Positions 15,358 through 23,012 of a DNA stretch of 37,179 bases are shown here, in pieces. Position 1 is the stretch's first letter, and every line of letters starts with the position of its first letter. Position numbers and translations under genes: made by a program. The DNA comes from Syntrophomonas palmitatica JCM 14374 (GTDB taxonomy: Bacteria; Bacillota; Syntrophomonadia; Syntrophomonadales; Syntrophomonadaceae). The notes below the pieces were generated by a model. That model was given only the letters and a program-made list of their open reading frames with translations. It was not told the origin of the DNA and did no database searches. The stretch spans positions 1-37,179 of the forward strand of contig NZ_BBCE01000022.1 of the NCBI RefSeq assembly GCF_001311885.1. The letters are read 5' to 3'.

Positions 15358-16166
15358 GCATCCAACACCACCCTATCAAGCAATACGCATATTATTATTG
15401 CTATAAGCCATGTAGAAAACAATAATCTTCCAGCCGCAGACGCAGATAGAGTGTTCATTACATCGGGAAAACGAGTATATAAAAAAATAAAAAAAGGTAT
15501 CGGTATAACCAACATCGCTATATTGGTCTTCCGTATAGTGGTAACTTGAACCGATTGGAGGTATGCTTCTTCCTGTGCATTTATAATCTTCATGGATAAA
15601 TCCCGAAACAGAGGTTCAACAATATCTCCCTGGTTTTGAGCACTAACTAACAGCTTGCCGAAAATAAAGCCGTAGGAAATGCCCAGGCGTTTCCCCAATC
15701 GTTCGGCAGCTTCTGCTAAAGGAACCCCAAAAATCAATTCTGAATAGGTTTTCTTAAACAGGGTTCCTACCGGAGCAGGGACGTCCCTGCCCACGGCTTC
15801 AATGCTGCGCGGTATATTTTTATTTGCTACAAAATTATTAGCAAAGACACTGACTGCCAGCGAAAGTTGATCTATTACCTGCTGTTTGAATCTTCGTTGG
15901 CGTAAATAATTGATCTGCGAAGGCATATATACAACAACAATTACAGCTAATAATGCTGGCACCGGGTTACGAAATAAATATAGGACTGTTATAAAAACTA
16001 CAAACGCCAATATATTGGTTTTATGTGATTTAAAGACCGTATCACTCAGTATTGGATTTGTTTTGCGAGTTTTCATCGTAATCATTGTTAATAAAACATA
16101 CAGTATAGTCCCCGATGTTAGACCAATACCTAACCCGGTTAATATCTCATAAATCAAACGCATCAC
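15354..16166 (-). CDS. tadB: TadB-like inner-membrane platform protein, system B
   Basis: 270 residues with a type II secretion F domain: SLAVSVFANNFVANKNIPRSI, then GVPLAEAAERLGKRLG and KLLVSAQNQGDIVEPLFRDL. Three hydrophobic segments flank it (near residues 8-30, 52-80 and the C-terminal 220-265). It starts with GTG-ATG inside the 3-prime end of the CpaF gene and is coupled at its own end to TadC. It forms the assembly platform with TadC. Confidence 0.8.
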   Translation of the reverse strand: MMRLIYEILTGLGIGLTSGTILYVLLTMITMKTRKTNPILSDTVFKSHKTNILAFVVFITVLYLFRNPVPALLAVIVVVYMPSQINYLRQRRFKQQVIDQLSLAVSVFANNFVANKNIPRSIEAVGRDVPAPVGTLFKKTYSELIFGVPLAEAAERLGKRLGISYGFIFGKLLVSAQNQGDIVEPLFRDLSMKIINAQEEAYLQSVQVTTIRKTNIAMLVIPIPFFIFLYTRFPDVMNTLSASAAGRLLFSTWLIAIIICVLLDRVVLDA

Positions 16167-17490
16167 CCCAGACTTCTTTTATTTCTCGCTCCGTAACGCC
16201 ATATATTTTCATAGCATTTAAGCACGCTTCGCTCGGATGATTAAGAAGTCTCCATCGGCCTTCCCCGGTGTAATTTTCAGTGAAAGGCTCCCATGCCACC
16301 AACGGATTATATTGTATCTGACCATTATTAACGATAACCTCGGTAATACTCGTAACTTTTCTTATGCCGCTCAGGGCATCCCAATGCGTTTGTATAACAA
16401 TTTGAAACGCCTGGGCTACACGTTCAATAACCAGTTCTATGGGTATATTGTTTTTTTCCTGGATTGCCAACATAGCAGTGTTTCTTATAGCTTCTTCAGG
16501 CGAAGCAAAGGACGAAAAATGTGCAGTAGCCATAGAACCGTCATGACCGCGAGTACAGGCTTCGATGGCCGCCCATACTTCACCTTTGCCGCGAAACTCA
16601 GGTATTAAGATTACATTCGGGGTTATCCGCAAAACCTTTTCAAAAAGTTTTTCCATATCTGCATCGCGTTCTGGATGTGCTTCTAATTCCCATATTTCTC
16701 GTTCTGGACACTGATTAGCCAGCCTTAATTCATTATCTGTTTCCAAAACACAAATAGATAAGTATGGCGCCAATTGCATAGCCAGCCATTTTAACAATGT
16801 AGTTTTACCGCTGTTAGTGCCACCACAAATTAAAATATTTCTGCGACCTTTAACAATTAACTTCAGCAGTTCTCCGACTTTTTGATCCAGGGTTTCCCTT
16901 GAAATAAATGTTTCCAAACTTAACGAGAAATTGCCGTGTTTGCGTAAAGCAAAACAATAGCCCTGTGTTACTGGTTTGCACAGGGCCGATAACCGCAACC
17001 CGTCTGGCCTGACCAGTTCCATAGTGGGATTGCCTTCATCTAAAGATACTCCTACATCTGCTATTGGTTTGAGACGATTGATCAAAGTCGCCACTTCAAG
17101 GTCTGAATAATACAATTCTGTGCCTTGTGTTTGCCCCTGGCGAACAATCCGTACTTTGCCATTGGGCGTTATCCGTATTTCATCGATGTCTTCGTCATTG
17201 ATATAATCGTCCAATTCTTTTAGACCGTAACAATAACTAAATATCTTCCTGGCAGCTTCGTAATTGTCATAGTCAATAACTGTTATTTTCTGGGCCACTA
17301 AAATATCAGCAATTATATCCAAACATTTGTTATAATCACTCTTTAAGCCTGATTTGGCTGATTCAAACAGATCAATCCACTCAGGATTGGCAGCTTCAAC
17401 CATATATGAAGCAATAAAGTCTGCCGATTCTTTGATATTTAATATTTGTGGTTCAATTTCTTTTTCTGTTTGCTTTGAAAACAGCGGCAT
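16147..17490 (-). CDS. cpaF: CpaF/TadA pilus assembly ATPase, system B
   Basis: A 447-residue secretion ATPase of the PilT/VirB11 superfamily. The Walker A motif is ICGGTNSGKTTLLKW. The Asp-box-like ETDNELRLA and the Walker B region VILIPEFRGKGEVWAAIEA follow. The His box is GHDGSMATAHFSS. The N-terminal domain DEIRITPNGKVRIV is standard for CpaF. It drives pilin polymerisation from the cytoplasmic side of TadB/TadC. It differs clearly from the second CpaF at 23-24.4 kb (EFRGKGE versus EVRREEA), so it is not a recent duplicate. The ATG follows AAAGGGGG well. Confidence 0.9.
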   Translation of the reverse strand: MPLFSKQTEKEIEPQILNIKESADFIASYMVEAANPEWIDLFESAKSGLKSDYNKCLDIIADILVAQKITVIDYDNYEAARKIFSYCYGLKELDDYINDEDIDEIRITPNGKVRIVRQGQTQGTELYYSDLEVATLINRLKPIADVGVSLDEGNPTMELVRPDGLRLSALCKPVTQGYCFALRKHGNFSLSLETFISRETLDQKVGELLKLIVKGRRNILICGGTNSGKTTLLKWLAMQLAPYLSICVLETDNELRLANQCPEREIWELEAHPERDADMEKLFEKVLRITPNVILIPEFRGKGEVWAAIEACTRGHDGSMATAHFSSFASPEEAIRNTAMLAIQEKNNIPIELVIERVAQAFQIVIQTHWDALSGIRKVTSITEVIVNNGQIQYNPLVAWEPFTENYTGEGRWRLLNHPSEACLNAMKIYGVTEREIKEVWGDAFDL

Positions 17491-17491
17491 T

Positions 17492-18259
17492 TTACCATAC
17501 CCCCTTTGAGGATTCGGTTAAGCCGGGTTGTTCTGTTTGTTTTACTGTATTTTTTATTACGGGTTTTGTTTTTACTGCCTGCACATCTACCGGAACAGTT
17601 ACTTCAGTTTCCTTGCTTTTCTTAGCCAAGGCCAAACAACTCTTGGTTTTGTCTACAGCCCCTTGTATCACTTGAGAAACTTCGTTTGGCTTAACTGTTA
17701 AATATACAATACGCGGGTTTTTCATTAGCCCCACATCACCGCTGACCCCTTGTATGATTGCCGAGGCCCCTTTCACGGGAACGCCTTTTTCGTCAGTAAT
17801 ACGCATAACTCTGCAATTTACAGCTATCAATGGGGCGGCTTCTCCCTGCATTTCGTCTCCTATACGATAAACATCAACTATATCACCCTCTGTAACTCCT
17901 GCACACCGAGCGGCGTCAATATATACTCCTACCTGCTGGCCATCGCCAATATCATCCGGTTTTGCTGCTATAGTTCGTAAATCAATCGGTTTGCCTGCAT
18001 ATATCGGAGTAGTACAGATATTACCTGTTACCTGTTCTATTTTTGTGACTGTATTTTCATCTACTACGGCTGCTGGCACTTCTTTTTCAATTAAATTGCT
18101 ACTATCTATTACGGAGTAGGCTTCTACATCGCTTTTTGCGGTTATAACGGTTTTGGTCACAGTAGCCGACCGAACCTGTTTTTGAAGCATTGTATATCCT
18201 GCTGCCGATAGCACGATTCCAACGACTAAAGCTAATATTAACGGCATTTTTTTGTTCAA
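17492..18259 (-). CDS. cpaB: CpaB/RcpC-like SAF-domain protein, system B
   Basis: 255 residues with one N-terminal membrane helix (PLILALVVGIVLSAAGY). A SAF-like domain follows (VITAKSDVEAYSVI, then GKPIDLRTI). A second beta domain contains GDIVDVYRI and VGLMKNPRIVYLTV. CpaB proteins are periplasmic or surface assembly factors of Tad pili. Its C-terminus carries a Lys/Val/Thr-rich tail before the stop, which is followed directly by the CpaF gene. The TTG start is seven bases after AGGAGA. Confidence 0.85.
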   Translation of the reverse strand: MNKKMPLILALVVGIVLSAAGYTMLQKQVRSATVTKTVITAKSDVEAYSVIDSSNLIEKEVPAAVVDENTVTKIEQVTGNICTTPIYAGKPIDLRTIAAKPDDIGDGQQVGVYIDAARCAGVTEGDIVDVYRIGDEMQGEAAPLIAVNCRVMRITDEKGVPVKGASAIIQGVSGDVGLMKNPRIVYLTVKPNEVSQVIQGAVDKTKSCLALAKKSKETEVTVPVDVQAVKTKPVIKNTVKQTEQPGLTESSKGVW

Positions 18260-19095
18260 ATTACCATCTCCTTTAATCTCCCCAACAGGCTTTTACGTTC
18301 TGGTTTAAGTTCTGGAAACACCGGCAGCAGGATCTTCATTACTGTTTGGCTATATTCCTGGGGTGCCACTTTCAAAAACATTTCAGGTATTTCCCCGGCA
18401 ACCATAATGTCCGAAAATCCTCGTAACATTTTAAGACACTGTGTCTCGTCCAATGAATATTGTCCCTTAATCCAAACTACTTGTGATTTTTCTTCATAAG
18501 TTTTAGCGCGGGCAAATATTTGAAACAACTTATGAATACCAACTTGATTTTGTGGCTGTGTAATATAGATCACATCAGCATATGGTGCTAATTCTGACCA
18601 GTTTTCTTCGGAACAATTTATCACTACCGTTTGAAATATCTTTAATACTTCATTTATTCCTGGCATATTCAACTCGCCTGCAGACTGATAAATATACAGG
18701 TTTTCTTTATATTTTTTCTTGTCAAGATTGTCATCCCAGAGAAGATTTACGTACTTAGGCAATTCTTTTATCGCTATTCCTAAATACAACGGTATTGTTG
18801 GATATGGTTCCAAATCTATTACTGCCACAGTGTTTGTTTCGGCAAGACATAAACCCATAGCCGCAGCCAGCGGAGCGTGTTGAATGGTCATGATTACTTT
18901 TCCCCTGGTTAATATTCTCTTTTCCACTACTACGGTTTCTTTGTTTTTGGCCGTATCGAATTCTTTTAAAGCATCATCGTTTACTTCCCCTGTCAGAATG
19001 CCTTTTACCAGGTCTAATGGAATCAATAAAGATTCTGCGATAGTTTCTTCGTCAACTATTAATGACATTTCTCTTATTCGTTCAGCGAGATTCAG
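18256..19095 (-). CDS. TadZ/CpaE-like protein lacking a P-loop, probable CTG start
   Basis: About 279 residues with the alpha/beta order of MinD/CpaE ATPases. VIMTIQHAPLAAAMGLCLAE stands where Walker A should be but has no Gly-Lys-Thr, and TVAVIDLEPYPTIPLYLG corresponds to the next strand. It therefore probably does not hydrolyse ATP. ATG at 19068 has no near ribosome site. The frame continues upstream as NLAERIREMSLIVDEETI to CTG at 19095, eight bases after AGGAGG. TadZ proteins localise the pilus machine. This copy may pair with the intact ATPase at 19.7 kb. Confidence 0.65.
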   Translation of the reverse strand: MNLAERIREMSLIVDEETIAESLLIPLDLVKGILTGEVNDDALKEFDTAKNKETVVVEKRILTRGKVIMTIQHAPLAAAMGLCLAETNTVAVIDLEPYPTIPLYLGIAIKELPKYVNLLWDDNLDKKKYKENLYIYQSAGELNMPGINEVLKIFQTVVINCSEENWSELAPYADVIYITQPQNQVGIHKLFQIFARAKTYEEKSQVVWIKGQYSLDETQCLKMLRGFSDIMVAGEIPEMFLKVAPQEYSQTVMKILLPVFPELKPERKSLLGRLKEMVI

Positions 19096-19107
19096 TTTTA
19101 CCCCCTC

Positions 19108-19629
19108 CTAAATCATTGGCGTTAAGTAAACTAGCCAGGCCGCAAATACCATAAACGGGCCAAACGGAATAGCTTCTTCGCATATTTCATCATTTTCCGG
19201 TAACTTGTTTTCAGGAATGGCTCCTTTAATGCCATATGCGATTTTCATATAAACTCCCCTAAAATAAACAACAATGCGTTGTTTAAATAAACCCATTTTG
19301 GAAAGTTTGCATGAGCCGTAAATAGCAGCAGTTATACTGGCAAGTCCTATAAAATACAAGGTTGACGGATAACCAAACCATACTGCTAAAGCTGTGCAGA
19401 ACTTTACATCTCCACCCGCAAAACCGCCTTTTAGTGCGCAGAAATAAAATACTACAAATACAACCAACGCAGTTAAAAGATGATTTATCCAAACGCCCGT
19501 ATATATCGAATAAGCTGTGCCTAAAAGAAAAATAGGAATAGTAACGTAATCATATAGATTTCTCCTGGTTGCATCTGTATAGGCGGAATATATTGATGGT
19601 ATTAGGCATCCCCATAAAATAGGTTCGAT
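19108..19629 (-). CDS. cpaA: Prepilin peptidase (CpaA/TadV type), probable ATC start
   Basis: An A24-family aspartyl peptidase that removes the leader of Flp pilins. The second catalytic Asp lies in KGGFAGGDVKF, the family signature. The first Asp is in YTDATRRNLYDYVTIP. The ordinary TTG at 19467 would remove that first Asp and half of the protein. Upstream, the same frame reads EPILWGCLIPSIYSAYTDA back to ATC at 19629, eight bases after AGGAGG, giving about 173 residues, the normal length for CpaA. This is the only prepilin peptidase in the window and presumably serves both Tad systems. Confidence 0.85.
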   Translation of the reverse strand: MEPILWGCLIPSIYSAYTDATRRNLYDYVTIPIFLLGTAYSIYTGVWINHLLTALVVFVVFYFCALKGGFAGGDVKFCTALAVWFGYPSTLYFIGLASITAAIYGSCKLSKMGLFKQRIVVYFRGVYMKIAYGIKGAIPENKLPENDEICEEAIPFGPFMVFAAWLVYLTPMI

Positions 19630-19656
19630 ATTGTACCCCTCCTTTTTATTTGCTTA

Positions 19657-19680
19657 TAAAAAACCGGGCTTTACCCGGTT
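19657..19680 (-). terminator. Rho-independent terminator between Tad systems A and B
   Basis: The stem AACCGGG/CCCGGTT (19662-19668 and 19674-19680) overlaps the stop of the TadZ ATPase and is followed by six T residues in the minus direction. It separates the system A run from the prepilin peptidase that starts system B. Confidence 0.85.
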
Positions 19681-20725
19681 ACAGTTTCTTTCTTTTTAGT
19701 ATATCCAAGAAACGCTTTGGTGGGGGAGATGTTATTTCAGCATATTCCAACCCCAGGCGGTTAAATATATCTTTGCTAACATCTTCCCAAATATCTTTAT
19801 TTAAAACCTTTCCCTGGTAAGCGGCCTTTAATTGACTTTCCCAATCTTCGGGTATTAAAGCTGCGATTTTAGGCATTGGCGCCCCCTTCTTAAATCCTGC
19901 GCAAAATGCCTGCTCTATAGATTTTATACTGGCCTGTCTGGGGCTGTACTTGTTAACTATGATTTTGATGTTTTCTGGGGCTACGCCCATAGCTATTAAT
20001 GTAGGCGCGAAACGCTTCGTTTCTTCCATTGAAAACAACGATTGATCTACAATCGAATACACCAGGTCGCAGTGGGAAAATAACTTGTGCAGATATGGTT
20101 TATCCCACGGAGCAGGAGAGGTATCGCCTATTATTATTTGAAAGTCTGATAATTGCTGCACTACATTGTATACCTGTTCCTCTTTAAGCGTCCCCGGTAT
20201 AATATTCTTCGGTGCCGGAAGAACATACAAATTATTTGTCACCTGAGAAGGTCTAACACCAGTTTCAAAATAGTTTTCTGGTTTAAGTGAATAAAACGTG
20301 CCTATGTCTGGGGCGGTATAGTCAAAATCGCATAATACAGTTTTGGTTTTTTGTGATAAAACTTCGGCTAACGCTATGGCCGTTGACGTTTTACCTACTC
20401 CACCTTTATTGGAATGGGTTAATATTAAAAGCCTATCGCATTGTGCCGGTTGCTCTTGAATTACTGGCTGCTGTTTTTTGAGCCATTCTCCAACGTCACT
20501 TATAGATTTAACAAAATATGCTTCCGGATGTCTTTGCTTTGCAGGCCAATCAGCAATGCTGCCATTTAATATTATCGCCAACGGCTTATCGCTCGCTGGT
20601 ACTGCCTGTATATTCGTTGAATCGCTTACTATTGCGATGGCATCAACATAATCTAAAGTCAGGCCATAGCCTAAACTGGTAATGTATTCACTGTATTCTG
20701 GTTTACCTAAAACTAACACATTCAC
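19679..20725 (-). CDS. TadZ/CpaE-like ParA/MinD-family ATPase with receiver-like N-terminus
   Basis: 348 residues. The deviant Walker A is THSNKGGVGKTSTAIALAE (about residues 103-121), followed by TVLCDFDYTAPDIG. The first 90 residues have a receiver-like alpha/beta pattern (MNVLVLGKPEYSEYI), as in CpaE/TadZ. Such ATPases place the Tad machine at the cell surface. The GTG start is eight bases after GGAGG and the gene follows the 322-residue TadZ-like protein by a couple of bases. It ends at a terminator. Confidence 0.8.
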   Translation of the reverse strand: MNVLVLGKPEYSEYITSLGYGLTLDYVDAIAIVSDSTNIQAVPASDKPLAIILNGSIADWPAKQRHPEAYFVKSISDVGEWLKKQQPVIQEQPAQCDRLLILTHSNKGGVGKTSTAIALAEVLSQKTKTVLCDFDYTAPDIGTFYSLKPENYFETGVRPSQVTNNLYVLPAPKNIIPGTLKEEQVYNVVQQLSDFQIIIGDTSPAPWDKPYLHKLFSHCDLVYSIVDQSLFSMEETKRFAPTLIAMGVAPENIKIIVNKYSPRQASIKSIEQAFCAGFKKGAPMPKIAALIPEDWESQLKAAYQGKVLNKDIWEDVSKDIFNRLGLEYAEITSPPPKRFLDILKRKKL

Positions 20726-20727
20726 TT

Positions 20728-21696
20728 TTATTGCCTCCCCAAACTCTTAACGAATTCCTCGACAGACATAGTTGGGAATGATTTTTTATATGCGCCTATA
20801 TTATCAGCATTATCTGGTATTGCTACATCCAGGCGATAACCTGCATCGACCCAAGAACGCAAAGGCTCAAAACTTTCTTCTAAATCAGATACAACATGAA
20901 CTACTTTATCGGCTATATTGTAAATCAGTTCCATTGCATTGATTACCTGTACGTCCACTTCAGCAACCAGATACTTGCCCATTGTAAAGCCCGAATTATA
21001 TTCAACGATATTGCCATCTGAAACAGCAACATTAGGCCCTCTGCTTGCTGCAGGATTGGGAGATATATTAAGGTAAACTGTTCCCAACCAATTGGCTAAC
21101 TCCAGGGCAATTTTCGGGCTATCAGCGCTTGGGGAGGTCTTAAATATTGCAATAATCTTTTCTGCTGATTGTATATAAGATTGTAAATCTGCTTGCGCTG
21201 GTATATATGCCAGTTTTTCTTTGGGTTTAAACTGAATTGGTTGCTCTTTTGGTTGTTTTGGCTCGGCTGAATGGAACTGAAATACTTCATCTTTTACTTC
21301 GGTTTTTGGTTTCCAGATAAATATATCTGGAAATAATTTATTAGCCAACGTATACTGCGATATTTCTTCAAGGGTTTTAACATTAACCCCTGGTAATTCT
21401 GAGAATACTTTTTTTGAGGATTTAATTTTGCCGTCCTCGTGGTATATAATTGCTTCTGGATGTACTATTTCCCGTGCCCTTAAGTGTTCTTCAGAATCTT
21501 TGGTAGTTATTACTGCTACAGGTATATTCATCGCTGCTGCTTTTTTTAGGCTTTCAAAAAACCCGTTTCCCTCCAACAAAACGATTACATCCTGGGAATC
21601 CGTATTAATCTGGTTTTCTAAACTGACAATCTGGCAAGTGCTCAAAAGGGCGTATTTATCGCATTCCCTTTGATTTCTGTTAAGTAAAATCCGCAT
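20728..21696 (-). CDS. CpaE/TadZ-like protein with degenerate P-loop
   Basis: 322 residues: a receiver-like N-terminal domain (MRILLNRNQRECDKYALL), a Pro/Lys/Gln-rich linker near residues 140-170, then a MinD-like half in which AIFKTSPSADSPKIALELA replaces Walker A, without Gly-Lys-Thr. It is thus probably an inactive partner of the intact ATPase encoded immediately downstream. The ATG follows AAGGAG by eight bases, and that ribosome site overlaps the end of the extended J-protein frame. Confidence 0.6.
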   Translation of the reverse strand: MRILLNRNQRECDKYALLSTCQIVSLENQINTDSQDVIVLLEGNGFFESLKKAAAMNIPVAVITTKDSEEHLRAREIVHPEAIIYHEDGKIKSSKKVFSELPGVNVKTLEEISQYTLANKLFPDIFIWKPKTEVKDEVFQFHSAEPKQPKEQPIQFKPKEKLAYIPAQADLQSYIQSAEKIIAIFKTSPSADSPKIALELANWLGTVYLNISPNPAASRGPNVAVSDGNIVEYNSGFTMGKYLVAEVDVQVINAMELIYNIADKVVHVVSDLEESFEPLRSWVDAGYRLDVAIPDNADNIGAYKKSFPTMSVEEFVKSLGRQ

Positions 21697-21823
21697 TTTA
21701 TCATCTCCTTGAAGTCGTCACAAAAGACTTGATGGCCTTTGCGTAACAATATAGAGTATTTTCCCGCTCAAAGCCGATATTTTTAACTGTACTTCGTATA
21801 TTTGCTGTAATATGCGCGGAGAA

Positions 21824-22150
21824 CTAGCAGAGGCAGTTAATATCAGTAAAGTTCCCGATATACAACAATGGGTATATAAAAGAAGCGCCCTGGTTTTCAT
21901 GCGTTTCTGCCTGGGCACATTTTCTTTGATTTTCCTGGCTTACGTGATCAAACCATTCCTGCTTGGCTGAATAACTCTCACGGTATTGTTTCAAAAATTG
22001 GTAGGCTTCTAAAAGCCGTTTAAAATATTCTGGGTTATGCCCCAGGTCTGGATGATACCGTTTCGCAAGAAATCGCCAGCGTTCTTTGAGTTCTTCTGGG
22101 GTATAAAAAGGGTCTAGATTTAACAAAAGGAGGGCTTCATGCCTGTTAAT
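21824..22150 (-). CDS. J-domain (DnaJ-like) protein in the Tad cluster, probable ATT start, in-frame TAG near its end
   Basis: The product has a complete J-domain: HEALLLLNLDPFYTPEEL, the catalytic HPD in LAKRYHPDLG, then PEYFKRLLEAYQFLKQY. J-domain proteins stimulate Hsp70 ATPases. ATT at 22150 (MNRHEALL) lies seven bases after GGAGG; the upstream TTG at 22180 overlaps the TadB stop and lacks a ribosome site. The frame meets TAG at 21824-21826 after 108 residues. It then continues open as FSAHITANIRSTVKNIGFE to TGA at 21701, five bases before the next ATG, as expected for a full gene of about 149 residues. The TAG may be a nonsense change, an error, or readthrough. Confidence 0.7.
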   Translation of the reverse strand: MNRHEALLLLNLDPFYTPEELKERWRFLAKRYHPDLGHNPEYFKRLLEAYQFLKQYRESYSAKQEWFDHVSQENQRKCAQAETHENQGASFIYPLLYIGNFTDINCLC

Positions 22151-22169
22151 AATAATCCCTCCCTTTTGT

Positions 22170-23012
22170 TCACTCCCCAATCAACTGTACTACCATTTTT
22201 TGCGCTACTTTATTACCTGCATATATAAGCCCAATAATTATAGTGAAAACTATTAATCCCCCTGTGGTATTAAATAATGGTTCAGCAAAATCAGGAGCCA
22301 CAAAACGCATAAATGCCATAATGACAAAAGGAATGACACTGAGTACGCCTGTGGTAGTCCTTATGCTTGCCGTAGTAGCTGCTACATACTTGCGGTCATG
22401 CCTGCGATCATAAGCAGACTGGAGTAAATGATTGCAAACTTGTACTAAATTACTTCCAGTACGGTCATACAATCTAAAAGCCATTTCTAGCTGCTTTAAG
22501 TCGTTCCAGCCCGTTTCTTCTGCGGCCATTCGCAGGGCATCCGAGTAGTTTATACCGGTACGGTTCCTGCGGATTATCTCTATAAATATATCCCTGGCGG
22601 GATTCTGCAGGCCCGTTACCGTTTCTTCCAGGGCCTGGTATGGATTAGCCCCGCCTTGCAATGAGGATACTATAGTATTTAATACCTGTGTATATTGTTC
22701 TTCCAGCATTTCACGAGTCTTTTTAATTTTTGATGCTGTAAGCCTGCCTGCAACTATATTAGCCCCGACAATGCCAGCGATAATTGTAATCGCAATATTG
22801 CCAGTAACAATATAGGCTATTGCAATACTTACAACAAACCCTATTATCAAATTCTTTTTACGGGCTGATTTCAAAGTGTTTATTTTGGTCTCTTTCCATT
22901 CATCGTGGAGGGCTACGCCCGATGATTTATTAGATAACCCTTGTGTTATGACAACCAGGGCTATAAATATAAGAAAACACCCTATAATTAATCCTAATTC
23001 GGACATTCCCAT
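22170..23012 (-). CDS. tadB: TadB-like inner-membrane platform protein, system A
   Basis: 280 residues of type II secretion F-domain character. Membrane segments are near residues 6-24, 55-90 and 215-270. The F domain shows NTIVSSLQGGANPYQALEET and RRNRTGINYSDALRMAA, then RLYDRTGSNLVQVCNHLLQ. It follows the CpaF gene with a short overlap and precedes the J-protein. Together with the TadC-like protein at 26.7-27.6 kb it would form the platform of system A. Confidence 0.85.
   Translation of the reverse strand: MGMSELGLIIGCFLIFIALVVITQGLSNKSSGVALHDEWKETKINTLKSARKKNLIIGFVVSIAIAYIVTGNIAITIIAGIVGANIVAGRLTASKIKKTREMLEEQYTQVLNTIVSSLQGGANPYQALEETVTGLQNPARDIFIEIIRRNRTGINYSDALRMAAEETGWNDLKQLEMAFRLYDRTGSNLVQVCNHLLQSAYDRRHDRKYVAATTASIRTTTGVLSVIPFVIMAFMRFVAPDFAEPLFNTTGGLIVFTIIIGLIYAGNKVAQKMVVQLIGE

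Noticed and set aside
21718..21918. Minus-strand frame of 66 residues after the J-domain
   Set aside because: It overlaps the J-protein end in another frame, has no ribosome site, and the J-protein frame itself continues with better coding character.
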